This document shows, one piece after another, positions 1 to 7,788 of a stretch of 22,117 nt of DNA (positions are counted from its first letter, which is position 1; each line of letters begins with the position of its first letter). The stretch comes from Puniceicoccales bacterium (GTDB taxonomy: Bacteria > Verrucomicrobiota > Verrucomicrobiia > Opitutales > JAIRKQ01), in NCBI GenBank assembly GCA_031266155.1, contig JAISBO010000008.1, positions 1-22,117 of the forward strand, written 5' to 3'. A model generated the notes under the pieces. That model was not told where the DNA came from. It saw only the letters and a list, made by a program, of their open reading frames with translations, and ran no database searches. The position numbers were made by a program, and so were the translations under genes.

Positions 1-30
1 CATATAGCTTGTTAGGCTAAGGAATAAATT

Positions 31-2721
31 ATGAGCATAGGGAATTTCATATATGAGTTCGGCGTAAAGACCGATGGTGATGCTAGCATGCGCGCTTTGT
101 TGGGAGGAAAGGGAGCCAACCTTGCGGAAATGGCAAAGATTGGGTTGCCCGTTCCACCGGGTTTTACGATTACAACGGAGGTTTGCTCCGAGTATTATAA
201 AAATAATGGCAAATTGCCCGATGGTGTTTGGTCAGATGCAAAAGAAGCCTTATCCAATGTGGAAAAGCAGCAGGGGAAAAAGTTCGGCGATGTCAAAAAT
301 CCCCTACTATTTTCCGTTCGTTCCGGCGCTAGGGAATCCATGCCGGGGATGATGGATACTATTTTAAACCTAGGGTTGAACGATAAGACCGTCATTGGCC
401 AGGCTGAAAATACCAATAACCCTAGGTTCGCCTACGATTGCTATCGTAGATTTATTCAAATGTATGGTGACGTTGTAATGGGAGTCCATGCGGAAAATGA
501 CGAATCCCGTGACCCCTTTGAAGAAATTTTATCGGACGTTAAAGGAAAAGCTGGCGTACATAGCGACCCCGATTTGACCGCTGAAAACCTCAAGGACGTT
601 ATCGGCCGCTATAAAAAGTTGATCGTGGAGCGGACAGGTAAGGAATTTCCCCAGGACGTTTTTGACCAGCTGAGGGGAGCTATTGGTGCCGTTTTTGAAT
701 CCTGGCACAACGAACGTGCGGTAATTTACCGGAGAAAGTATAATATTCCGGCGGAATGGGGCACTGCGGTCAACGTGCAAAGCATGGTATTCGGAAATAT
801 GGGCAACAGTTGTGCGACTGGAGTTGCCTTTACCAGAGACCCTGCGAACGGTGAAAACGTTTTCTACGGCGAATATCTAATAAACGCCCAGGGGGAAGAT
901 GTCGTCGCCGGCATTCGTACACCCCAGGCAATTGCGAATTTGAAAAACGACATGCCCGTTGTTTTTGACCAGTTGGTCAAGGTTTGCCAAACCCTCGAAC
1001 ATCATTTCCGCGACATGCAGGATTTCGAATTCACCATCGAAAATGATAAATTGTATATGCTGCAAACGCGAAATGGCAAACGTACCGGTCTGGCGGCTGT
1101 TAGAATAGCGGTTGAGATGGTTAACGAAGGTCTCATCGACAAAGAAATGGCCATAAAACGTATCCCGGCGGATTCTGTTTCTTCGCTGCTAGTGCCAATT
1201 TTCGATACGGCGGGGAAAAAGAAAGTGAAAAAGATAGCCAGTGGATTGCCGGCAGGGCCTGGAGCAGCATCGGGGAATGTATATTTTTCAGCGAAGAAAG
1301 CGGAGGAAATGCATGGCAAGGGCGAAAAAGTTATCCTCTGCAGGACAGAGACGTCCCCCGAAGATATTCGGGGTATGCTGGCCGCCGAAGGGATCGTTAC
1401 TAGCCATGGAGGGGTCAGTTCCCATGCAGCTTTGGTTGCAAGGCAAATGGGAAAAGTTTGCGTCTGTGGGGCGGGCGGTTTGGTAATCGACTATGCAAAG
1501 AAACAGGTATCCGCAGACGGTGTTACGATAAAAGAAGGAGAACCGATTTCCATTGATGGGACGACAGGAGAAATTTTCATCGGCCACGTTGAAACAGCCC
1601 CATCCGAAGTTACACAAGTTCTTTCGGGAACGATGGCAGCAGAAAAAAGTTACACATTCCGAATATTTGACTCCGTAATGTCCTGGGCAGATGGCTATCG
1701 TAAACTCGATGTTCGAACCAATGCCGATAGTCCCAAACAAGCCAAAGCCGCCCTCCAATTGGGAGCAAAGGGCATAGGTCTTTGTAGGACAGAGCACATG
1801 TTTTTCGAGGGAGAACGCATTGATTACATGCGAGAAATGATATTGGCGGACAACGTTGAAGATCGCCAAAGGGCTCTGGCCAAATTAAAGCCATTGCAAC
1901 AGGGAGATTTTGAAGGAATTTTCCGTGAAATGAAGGGATACCCCGTCACCATTCGGCTACTGGACCCACCATTGCATGAATTTTTACCCCACGAGAGGCA
2001 TGCCATTGAATCCTTAGCAAAAAAGTTAGGTAAAAATCCCGCCGACCTGGAATTGCGCGTAGAAGCAATGTCTGAAAGCAACCCAATGCTCGGCTATAGG
2101 GGTTGCCGCTTGGGGATTTCATATCCGGAAATCACTGCCATGCAAAGTACTGCAATTTTTGAAGCCGCCGCAAAGGTCAAGGGGGAAGGAATAGAGGTTC
2201 ATCCTGAAATTATGGTGCCGCTGACGACTTTTGCCGCCGAGTTTAAACATCAGGCAAAAATCATTCGTGAAGCTGCGGAAGCTGTGGAACGACGGCTTGG
2301 ACGTTCCTTTGCCTATAAAATAGGCACGATGATAGAGATTCCCCGGGCATGTTTACGAGCCGGAGAAATTGCGGAAGATGCGGAATTTTTCAGTTTTGGG
2401 ACAAATGACCTGACCCAGACGACCCTTGGAATGAGCCGCGACGACGCCAATGGATTTTTGCCCCAATACCTGGAGCGTGAAATTATTAAAAATAACCCAT
2501 TCGCCTCCATCGATGAATTGGGCGTCGGTGAATTGATCAAAATCGCCTGTGAACGTGGACGAGCGACCCGTAAAGACCTAAAAATCGGCATATGCGGAGA
2601 ACATGGCGGAGATCCAGCATCCATTAAATTGTGCAACAAAATTGGACTATCCTACGTCAGCTGTTCGCCAAACCGTGTTCCCGTTGCAAGGCTAGCGGCA
2701 GCCCAAGCGGCATTGGAATAG
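31..2721 (+). CDS. ppdK: pyruvate, phosphate dikinase (PPDK)
   Basis: PPDK interconverts ATP + pyruvate + Pi with AMP + PEP + PPi in the cytosol, linking glycolysis or gluconeogenesis to pyrophosphate. The 896 residues show the full three-part layout. The N-terminal ATP-grasp region (about 10-340) contains GGKGANLAEM and a VRSGARESMPGMMDT stretch. The swivelling phosphohistidine domain has SHGGVSSHAALVAR with catalytic His465. The C-terminal PEP/pyruvate barrel has GLCRTEHMFF (583-592, Arg586), FGTNDLTQTTLG (from 789) and GICGEHGGDP with catalytic Cys855. Length is slightly above the roughly 875 usual for bacterial enzymes. The ATG is preceded by an AAGGA-like ribosome site at about positions 19-23. 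Ser463 sits two residues before His465, where many PPDKs have the Thr targeted by the PDRP regulator; no PDRP gene is visible here. A hairpin overlaps the stop codon. Identification is secure from the motifs. Confidence 0.97.
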   Translation: MSIGNFIYEFGVKTDGDASMRALLGGKGANLAEMAKIGLPVPPGFTITTEVCSEYYKNNGKLPDGVWSDAKEALSNVEKQQGKKFGDVKNPLLFSVRSGARESMPGMMDTILNLGLNDKTVIGQAENTNNPRFAYDCYRRFIQMYGDVVMGVHAENDESRDPFEEILSDVKGKAGVHSDPDLTAENLKDVIGRYKKLIVERTGKEFPQDVFDQLRGAIGAVFESWHNERAVIYRRKYNIPAEWGTAVNVQSMVFGNMGNSCATGVAFTRDPANGENVFYGEYLINAQGEDVVAGIRTPQAIANLKNDMPVVFDQLVKVCQTLEHHFRDMQDFEFTIENDKLYMLQTRNGKRTGLAAVRIAVEMVNEGLIDKEMAIKRIPADSVSSLLVPIFDTAGKKKVKKIASGLPAGPGAASGNVYFSAKKAEEMHGKGEKVILCRTETSPEDIRGMLAAEGIVTSHGGVSSHAALVARQMGKVCVCGAGGLVIDYAKKQVSADGVTIKEGEPISIDGTTGEIFIGHVETAPSEVTQVLSGTMAAEKSYTFRIFDSVMSWADGYRKLDVRTNADSPKQAKAALQLGAKGIGLCRTEHMFFEGERIDYMREMILADNVEDRQRALAKLKPLQQGDFEGIFREMKGYPVTIRLLDPPLHEFLPHERHAIESLAKKLGKNPADLELRVEAMSESNPMLGYRGCRLGISYPEITAMQSTAIFEAAAKVKGEGIEVHPEIMVPLTTFAAEFKHQAKIIREAAEAVERRLGRSFAYKIGTMIEIPRACLRAGEIAEDAEFFSFGTNDLTQTTLGMSRDDANGFLPQYLEREIIKNNPFASIDELGVGELIKIACERGRATRKDLKIGICGEHGGDPASIKLCNKIGLSYVSCSPNRVPVARLAAAQAALE

Positions 2722-2729
2722 CATTCCAA
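2713..2729 (+). other. hairpin straddling the ppdK stop codon
   Basis: TTGGAAT, loop AGC, ATTCCAA: a perfect 7-bp stem whose 5' arm ends at the first base of the TAG stop. No U-run follows directly, and the next T-rich run is 30 bases on, so it is not a canonical intrinsic terminator. It may protect or attenuate the ppdK 3' end before the downstream glycan pair. Confidence 0.4.
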
Positions 2730-2771
2730 GTACACCTTGTGAGATTTTAGCAACTGAGCACTTTTTTAATT

Positions 2772-3215
2772 TTGGAAAAAACTTATTACATTGTTAGTGG
2801 CGGATTTGATCCCCTCCATGAGGGGCACATAAGTCTGATAAAAGACGCTGGCTTACGCGGGAATGGCGTGATTGTGTTGCTTAATTCCGATGCGTGGCTG
2901 TGTCGCAAAAAAGGCAAGAACTTCATGGGATTTACGACGCGTAGGGCGATTTGCGAAAGCTTAAAAAACGTTGTCGACGTATTAGGATTTGATGACAGCA
3001 ACAATTCGGCATGCAATGGAATTCGCAAGGTTCGTGAAAAATATCCAGCTGATCGGCTGGTATTCGCAAATGGAGGAGATCGAACAAAGGAAAATATTCC
3101 AGAAATAGAAGTATGCAAGGAATGCGGTGTGATGGTAGAATTTGGAGTTGGTGGAGAAAACAAAGCCAATTCTTCATCGTCGATTTTAAAAAATTGGAAT
3201 AAAGGGCTTGATTGA
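2772..3215 (+). CDS. nucleotidyltransferase of the HIGH/cytidylyltransferase-like superfamily
   Basis: A small (147 aa) single-domain nucleotidyltransferase. The N-terminus has GGFDPLHEGH (10-19), the HxGH nucleotide-binding signature (His16, His19). Later come FANGGDR and a serine-rich NSSSS stretch near the C-terminus, in the place of the phosphate-binding SS/ST-x-I motif of HldE/RfaE and glycerol-3-phosphate cytidylyltransferases. Such enzymes activate a sugar phosphate or polyol phosphate with ATP or CTP; the substrate cannot be read from the sequence. No ATG fits: the best start is TTG at 2772, just before EKTYYIVSGG, with no strong ribosome site. An in-frame stop lies at 2748. Its stop (TGA) overlaps the next gene's ATG by one base, so the two are probably translated together and the product is probably used in glycan synthesis. 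The family call is firm; the substrate is unknown. Confidence 0.85.
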   Translation: MEKTYYIVSGGFDPLHEGHISLIKDAGLRGNGVIVLLNSDAWLCRKKGKNFMGFTTRRAICESLKNVVDVLGFDDSNNSACNGIRKVREKYPADRLVFANGGDRTKENIPEIEVCKECGVMVEFGVGGENKANSSSSILKNWNKGLD

Positions 3216-4585
3216 TGGACGGTTTACTTTTGAAGAAAAAATCTAGCCGGAGAGCTAAAATTAGGGTATTATACGATGCTCAATTTTTAGAATTTTGTCT
3301 GTGTAAAAGTAATGGTAGGCGGGGAATATTTTTCGTCGTCTATAATATTTTCAAAGAGTTGCTGAGGCGACCCGAGCTTGAAGTTGAAGTATACGCTGGA
3401 GCAGATTACAATATCTACCGCCGCGTTAAAGAAGCCATTTCTAAGACCGATTTTGGGACTCCTGTAAAGTGTTTTTATGGCGATGTAAAGGATTTTGATG
3501 TTTTTTTATCTCCTCGTAATCTCATTCCCAAAGGGATTAAAAAAACCGGCATTGTTTGCTATACCATTGTTTACGATCTTATTCCAATGGTTTATCCATT
3601 ACACAGCGAAGATCCGACTCTTCTGGCCATCATCAAAAGCTTAACATGGAAGGATTATATATTTGCCATTTCAGACTTTACCAAAAGCGATATCATTAAA
3701 CTACTTCCCCAACTTGACCCCAATAAAATTACCAAAATATCATTGGCAGCAAGTGCAAGTTTTCATCTTTGTGCCAACGGAGAACAAAACCGGCAAATTC
3801 GGATAAAATATGGCATTCCCATAGACAAGCGTTATCTTTTCACCGTCAGTGCCATAGAACCGCGAAAAAATCTCATCTTTACGCTTAGAAATTTTATTAA
3901 ATTTATTGAGAAAAACCATGTCGATGATTTGGTTTTTGTTATTGCCGGTTGCGCTAATGATGATTTTGAAGAAATTTTTAATGCTGAAATAGCAAGTCTT
4001 GGCGAAAATAGTATGAAAATTATCAAGGCTGGCTATGTGGAAGATAGGGACTTGGCCTCTTTGTATTCCCATGCTGAATGTTGTGCCTTTGTATCACTCT
4101 ACGAAGGATTTGGACTACCTCCCCTAGAAGCTATGCAATGCGGATGCCCGGTAATCACATCCAACGTAACCTCCCTGCCAGAAGTCGTCGGAAATGCGGG
4201 AATTTTAGTAGACCCCACAAACGATGAAGCCATGGTAGCTGCCTATGAAAAGATATATTACGATGAAAAATTGCGGAAAGAATTGTCCCAGAAAGGACTT
4301 AAACGGGCGAAGAATTTTTCGTGGGAAGCATGTGTTGATACCATGGTGAAGGAATTTAAAAAACATGATTTTACACAGCAAAAAAGTTCGTATATTATTT
4401 CTGTTCCACGACCGTGGAAATATTTGTTTAAAAAGTTTATATTCGGCATAAGCAATGGACCGGAAAAAACCAAAGTGACCATATTTTGTTTGGAAATTTT
4501 TAAAATAAAAAGAAGAAACCAAAAAAAGACTTTTTACATTTTCGGAATCCCGATTTTCAAGAAAAATTACAATCGTGCCGATTAA
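3215..4585 (+). CDS. glycosyltransferase, GT4-type (GT-B fold)
   Basis: A 456-residue transferase that probably adds a sugar from a nucleotide-sugar to a surface polysaccharide or LPS acceptor. The C-terminal GT-B half contains VSAIEPRKN, AGYVEDRDLASLY and YEGFGLPPLEAMQCGCPV. Glu297 and Glu305 form the EX7E donor-binding motif, followed by SLPEVVGNAGILVDP. No signal peptide or membrane helix is visible. From about residue 396 there is an extra basic, aromatic tail with FIFGIS, LEIFKIK and FYIFGIPIF, reminiscent of tails on other polysaccharide-assembly proteins and perhaps a membrane-association element. ATG at 3215 overlaps the previous TGA (TGATG); a TTG at 3212 is the alternative. The gene is co-transcribed with the nucleotidyltransferase upstream and converges on tpiA. 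Donor and acceptor specificity are unknown. Confidence 0.9.
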   Translation: MDGLLLKKKSSRRAKIRVLYDAQFLEFCLCKSNGRRGIFFVVYNIFKELLRRPELEVEVYAGADYNIYRRVKEAISKTDFGTPVKCFYGDVKDFDVFLSPRNLIPKGIKKTGIVCYTIVYDLIPMVYPLHSEDPTLLAIIKSLTWKDYIFAISDFTKSDIIKLLPQLDPNKITKISLAASASFHLCANGEQNRQIRIKYGIPIDKRYLFTVSAIEPRKNLIFTLRNFIKFIEKNHVDDLVFVIAGCANDDFEEIFNAEIASLGENSMKIIKAGYVEDRDLASLYSHAECCAFVSLYEGFGLPPLEAMQCGCPVITSNVTSLPEVVGNAGILVDPTNDEAMVAAYEKIYYDEKLRKELSQKGLKRAKNFSWEACVDTMVKEFKKHDFTQQKSSYIISVPRPWKYLFKKFIFGISNGPEKTKVTIFCLEIFKIKRRNQKKTFYIFGIPIFKKNYNRAD

Positions 4586-4634
4586 TAACCTAGCATAAAA
4601 CTCATAAACTTTTTGGAGCATTAGACACGACCAC

Positions 4635-5414
4635 CTAGGCCGATAGGAGGTTGGCTATTTTGATGATTTCACAAAAGGACGTAGCCTTTAGGGAGGCTCC
4701 CCCAATAAGGCCACCATCAATGTCACTTTCTTTGAGCAGCTCTTCAGCGTTATCGGATTTCATCGACCCGCCATATAAGATTTTGATGGTGTTTGCTACT
4801 TTTGCATTAAACATTTCTTTTAGGAAATTTCTAATAAATGCGTGCATTTCCTGTGCAATCTTTGGCGTTGCAGTCTCTCCTGTTCCGATTGCCCATACCG
4901 GTTCATAGGCTATGGTAAGCTTTTCCGCCTCCCGGACGGTAATATCTTTTAGTCCATTTTTCAACTGCGATTGAATTATGGCAAATTCCTTACCATTCCT
5001 CCGTTGTTCTATGGTTTCCCCTATGCACAGGATAGGGATTAGGCTACTCCCCAATGCGAATTTCACCTTCCTGTTTATAAAATCGTCATCTTCTTTGAAA
5101 TACACCCTGCGTTCGCTATGGCCGATAATAACATGGGAAACTCCAAGTTCCCTCAGCATAATACCGGAAACCTCACCCGTATATGCCCCATTTTTCTCTG
5201 GATAAAAGTTTTGAGCCCCCAGGAAAATATTACCAGCGCCGCCAATTGCATCTTTTGCTGCCTGAATAGATGTAAAGGGAGGACAAACCAAAACGTCAAC
5301 CTTTGTTACCTTTGCTATCTTAGCATTAATTTCCGATATCAAATGCCCAACGTCCGAACTCGAAATATTCATTTTCCAGTTCCCTGCCACAAGATATTTT
5401 CTGTGTTTTGCCAT
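4635..5414 (-). CDS. tpiA: triosephosphate isomerase
   Basis: Interconverts dihydroxyacetone phosphate and glyceraldehyde-3-phosphate in glycolysis. All landmarks of the TIM barrel are present in 259 residues, the normal length. AGNWKMN supplies Asn12 and Lys14; IIGHSERR has the electrophilic His99; AYEPVWAIGTGE has catalytic Glu171 followed by the mobile loop; YGGSMKSDNA and DGGLIGGASL form the phosphate-binding turns. The ATG at 5414 has an AGGA ribosome site about nine bases upstream. The gene lies 24 bases downstream of pgk on the same strand, the classical pgk-tpiA operon order. Its 3' end faces the glycosyltransferase gene across 49 bases with no clear terminator. Confidence 0.98.
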   Translation of the reverse strand: MAKHRKYLVAGNWKMNISSSDVGHLISEINAKIAKVTKVDVLVCPPFTSIQAAKDAIGGAGNIFLGAQNFYPEKNGAYTGEVSGIMLRELGVSHVIIGHSERRVYFKEDDDFINRKVKFALGSSLIPILCIGETIEQRRNGKEFAIIQSQLKNGLKDITVREAEKLTIAYEPVWAIGTGETATPKIAQEMHAFIRNFLKEMFNAKVANTIKILYGGSMKSDNAEELLKESDIDGGLIGGASLKATSFCEIIKIANLLSA

Positions 5415-5438
5415 AAGCCGTATTCCTAAAACGTATTG

Positions 5439-6635
5439 TTATTCCATCAATGCTGCCACACCGGGCAGAATATCTCCTCCTAGAAACTCTAAGCTTGCCC
5501 CTCCTCCGGTACTGATAAAAGATACCTTGTTTGCATAGCCACTTTCTTTTACGGCTTTCCCAGAGTCTCCACCGCCAATAATCGATAGTGCATCTGATTC
5601 CGCCACATGCTTGGCAATGGCAAATGTTCCCGCCGAGGACTGTTGTATTTCAAAAATCCCCATTGGACCATTCCACAGAATCGTACTAGCACCTTTGATT
5701 TCTTCTCCAAAGAAAGCAATTGTTTTTGGACCTATATCCACCCCAAATTTTCCTTCGGGGATGTCTAATTCGGAATAGGACGTTGGGTCCATTGTTTTTG
5801 TTTCCGTATTCAAAGCGGATGTAACCACATGGTCTACGGGTAGTAATAACTTTGTTCCTATTTCCTTCGTTTTCTGGATAGCATCTCTGGCCACTTGGAT
5901 TTTATCCGTTTCAACCATGCTGCTTCCCGTCGCATGACCACCAGCCGCAAGGAAGGTATAGGCCATCGCACCCCCTATTAACATGATATCCGCTTTTTCC
6001 AAAAGATTATCGATGACCTTAATCTTATCGCTGACTTTCGCTCCTCCTAGTATAACCACAAAAGGATGCTTGGCTTCAACAATCTTTGTTCCTAAGAATT
6101 CCAATTCTTTTTCCATGAGGAATCCTGCGGCACTCTGCTGTACGAAATGAGTTATTCCTTCCGTCGATGCATGGGCCCTATGGGCTGATCCGAAAGCATC
6201 GTTGACATAGATGTCGGCTAGCGATGCCAGTTGCTTGGAAAAATTTTTATCGTTCGCGGTTTCTTCTTTATGAAATCTCAAGTTCTCCAAGAGAATTACA
6301 CTTCCATCTAGCATCTTTGCGACCTCCGTTAGGACTTCTTGCCCCACACAATCGGGGAGGAACAACACGGGTTGCCCAATATGCTTTGCCAACACGACGG
6401 CCACATTGCTTAATGAATATTTTGCAACCACTTCCCCTTTTGGTCGCCCCAAATGACTGGCCAAAATTACCTTTGCGCCGTTTTGTATTAAATATTGTAT
6501 GGTCGGCAATGATGCTACAATTCGGGAATCATCCAAAACGTTTCCCCGGTCATCTATGGGAACGTTAAAGTCAACACGGACGAAAACTCTTTTCCCCCTA
6601 CAAGAAATGTTTGATAGCGTTTTTATTCTTTGCAC
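5439..6635 (-). CDS. pgk: phosphoglycerate kinase
   Basis: Transfers phosphate between 1,3-bisphosphoglycerate and ADP, the first ATP-yielding step of lower glycolysis. Signatures include GKRVFVRVDFNVP near the N-terminus, SHLGRPKGE, ENLRFHKEE, VNDAFGSAHRAHAS, ILGGAKVSDKI, LWNGPMGIFE and the C-terminal GGGDSGKAV plus STGGGASLEFLGG. The start is ambiguous. The frame is open upstream beyond 6713 and no ATG lies at the family position. GTG at 6635 gives 398 residues, with 13 residues before GKRV as in other PGKs, but no ribosome site. TTG at 6671 has AAGG eight bases upstream and adds 12 residues. ATG at 6713 would run almost into the divergent NUDIX gene. I chose GTG from family length. It is followed by tpiA. 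Confidence 0.95.
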   Translation of the reverse strand: MQRIKTLSNISCRGKRVFVRVDFNVPIDDRGNVLDDSRIVASLPTIQYLIQNGAKVILASHLGRPKGEVVAKYSLSNVAVVLAKHIGQPVLFLPDCVGQEVLTEVAKMLDGSVILLENLRFHKEETANDKNFSKQLASLADIYVNDAFGSAHRAHASTEGITHFVQQSAAGFLMEKELEFLGTKIVEAKHPFVVILGGAKVSDKIKVIDNLLEKADIMLIGGAMAYTFLAAGGHATGSSMVETDKIQVARDAIQKTKEIGTKLLLPVDHVVTSALNTETKTMDPTSYSELDIPEGKFGVDIGPKTIAFFGEEIKGASTILWNGPMGIFEIQQSSAGTFAIAKHVAESDALSIIGGGDSGKAVKESGYANKVSFISTGGGASLEFLGGDILPGVAALME

Positions 6636-6665
6636 GATTGGGGATTCTATGTCATCGTTCCAATA

Positions 6666-6694
6666 TTGCAACAACGAAACCTTGAAAAAATAAT
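6666..6694 (+). promoter_or_regulatory. sigma70-type promoter for the NUDIX gene
   Basis: TTGCAA (6666-6671), a 17-base spacer, then AATAAT (6689-6694), five of six matches to the -10 consensus. Predicted transcription start is near 6701, giving a short leader to ATG 6718. Confidence 0.55.
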
Positions 6695-6718
6695 AAAAGT
6701 GGACATTTTCCATCAAAA
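6690..6718 (-). promoter_or_regulatory. possible promoter for pgk-tpiA, overlapping the NUDIX promoter
   Basis: Reading the minus strand, TATTAT (6695-6690) matches the -10 consensus at five of six positions. TTTTGA lies 17 bases upstream as a weak -35 (6718-6713). The -10 shares bases 6690-6694 with the plus-strand -10. Transcription would start near 6683, which favours a pgk start at TTG 6671 or GTG 6635 rather than ATG 6713. Confidence 0.4.
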
Positions 6719-7269
6719 TGCGAGAAATTAACAAAGACCAGCCCGCCATATGGCAACAACTATCGAAGGAAATATTGGCGGACTATAAGATTTTTAGTGT
6801 CTCTCGCTGCAAATTGAAAAATCCATCTAATAATAAGTCTGGAGACTTTTATATTATCGATTCCAATGACTGGGTACAGGTAATTGCGGAAACACCGGAT
6901 AGTCGCATTGTCATGGTTAACCAATATCGCTTCGGATCGCGCAAATTGTCATTAGAACTGCCAGGCGGCATGATAGATCATGGTGAGGATGTGATCGAAG
7001 CCGCCCGCCGAGAACTGGAAGAAGAAACAGGTTTTTGCGGAGAATCCGCCAAGATAATTGCGACATTATACCCTAATCCAGCAATACAAACGAACATTCT
7101 CAATGTTGTATTGATCAAAAATTGTACAAAACAAAAAGATACTAATTTCGATGAATTTGAAGACCTAACAACATCTCTAATAACCAAACAAAATCTCATA
7201 AAAGCGGTTACAAATGGTGAAATATCTCACTGCATTACCATAGCAGCCACCACAAGATACGTGCTATGA
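6718..7269 (+). CDS. NUDIX hydrolase, ADP-ribose pyrophosphatase-like
   Basis: A 183-residue NUDIX protein, expected to cleave a nucleoside diphosphate linked to another moiety; ADP-ribose or a nucleotide sugar is the likely substrate class. The complete Nudix box GX5EX7REUXEEXGU is present from Gly84 to Phe106 (GMIDHGE, then RELEEETGF). It is preceded by VNQYRFGSRKLSLELPGG, the pattern of the ADPRase subgroup; its QYR is typical of NudF-type enzymes. The first 50 residues (WQQLSKEILADYKIF) form the beta-strand region expected in that subgroup, which supports the ATG at 6718 even though no ribosome site is clear. It is divergent from pgk with facing promoters and appears monocistronic. The exact substrate is unknown. 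Confidence 0.9.
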   Translation: MREINKDQPAIWQQLSKEILADYKIFSVSRCKLKNPSNNKSGDFYIIDSNDWVQVIAETPDSRIVMVNQYRFGSRKLSLELPGGMIDHGEDVIEAARRELEEETGFCGESAKIIATLYPNPAIQTNILNVVLIKNCTKQKDTNFDEFEDLTTSLITKQNLIKAVTNGEISHCITIAATTRYVL

Positions 7270-7311
7270 TACGTTTGCACCATATTTTCTAAACTTCACC
7301 AATTCAGTGAC

Positions 7312-7413
7312 CTAGGTTTGCAGCGCTCTCCCATTGGGATTCCCGTTGGTAAATTTCACAATTCCTTTTTTTTGTATTTCTCTTTGAAACTGCCATGGTT
7401 TGGGGGAGTGCAT
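7312..7413 (-). CDS. doubtful 33-codon ORF with a strong ribosome site
   Basis: In the 302-base stretch between the NUDIX gene and tRNA-Met, the minus strand has AAAGGAG (7426-7420) six bases before ATG at 7413. It opens MHSPKPWQFQREIQKKGIVK and ends GNPNGRALQT. An in-frame ATG at 7434 would give 40 residues. A second ORF in another frame (7456-7304, 50 codons, rich in Lys/Arg) overlaps it, so the coding frame is uncertain. I do not recognise the product. The C-terminal half faintly recalls ribosomal protein L36 (KKG-hydrophobic-NP) but lacks its cysteines. Apart from this ORF and the tRNA promoter, I see nothing in 7270-7571. Confidence 0.2.
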   Translation of the reverse strand: MHSPKPWQFQREIQKKGIVKFTNGNPNGRALQT

Positions 7414-7528
7414 GATAAACTCCTTTACCACCATCTCTCCTGGAAATTTTTACCATTTCATTCTTGGTTAGCTTCCTGTACCAGCGATTTCAATTTGCCT
7501 TAGAGCAAAACTGGTTTTCATAAGACGC

Positions 7529-7559
7529 TTGACAAAAGATACCCCTTGTGCTTGATACT
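7529..7559 (+). promoter_or_regulatory. promoter of tRNA-Met
   Basis: A perfect -35 hexamer TTGACA (7529-7534) lies 43 bases upstream of the tRNA. The -10 is less sharp: TTGATA at a 17-base spacing (7552-7557) or GATACT at 19 (7554-7559). Either puts the transcription start a few bases before the mature 5' end at 7572. Confidence 0.55.
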
Positions 7560-7571
7560 TTTCAATTCCAT

Positions 7572-7646
<75 letters not shown>

Positions 7647-7666
7647 TCCGGTGTTGTTTTTAGAAA

Positions 7667-7683
7667 AGTTTAGGTGGTAAACT
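7667..7683 (+). other. hairpin downstream of tRNA-Met
   Basis: AGTTTA-GGTGG-TAAACT gives a 6-bp stem with a 5-base loop, 20 bases after the tRNA. An outer pairing of TTAGAAA with TTTTCTAA (about 7660-7707) could enclose it. It may be a transcription-end or processing structure for either convergent tRNA; no clean U-run follows. Confidence 0.35.
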
Positions 7684-7718
7684 ACAATGGAGCTAAAAAA
7701 TTTTCTAAGCAAACGAAT

Positions 7719-7739
7719 TTTTATCCATATTTTATCCAT
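7719..7739. repeat. short tandem direct repeat TTTTATCCAT x2
   Basis: Two copies of TTTTATCCAT at 7719-7728 and 7730-7739, period 11. They lie between the two convergent tRNA genes. With only two copies it may be chance, or a remnant of a duplication. Confidence 0.4.
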
Positions 7740-7788
7740 GACCTTTTCTTTATGGAGCTGATCGGGTTCCGATGTCTGCATGAAAGTT

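Noticed and set aside
7719..7739. Possible CRISPR or iteron array from TTTTATCCAT repeats
   Set aside because: There are only two 10-base copies, one base apart, with no spacers, no cas genes and no replication initiator.
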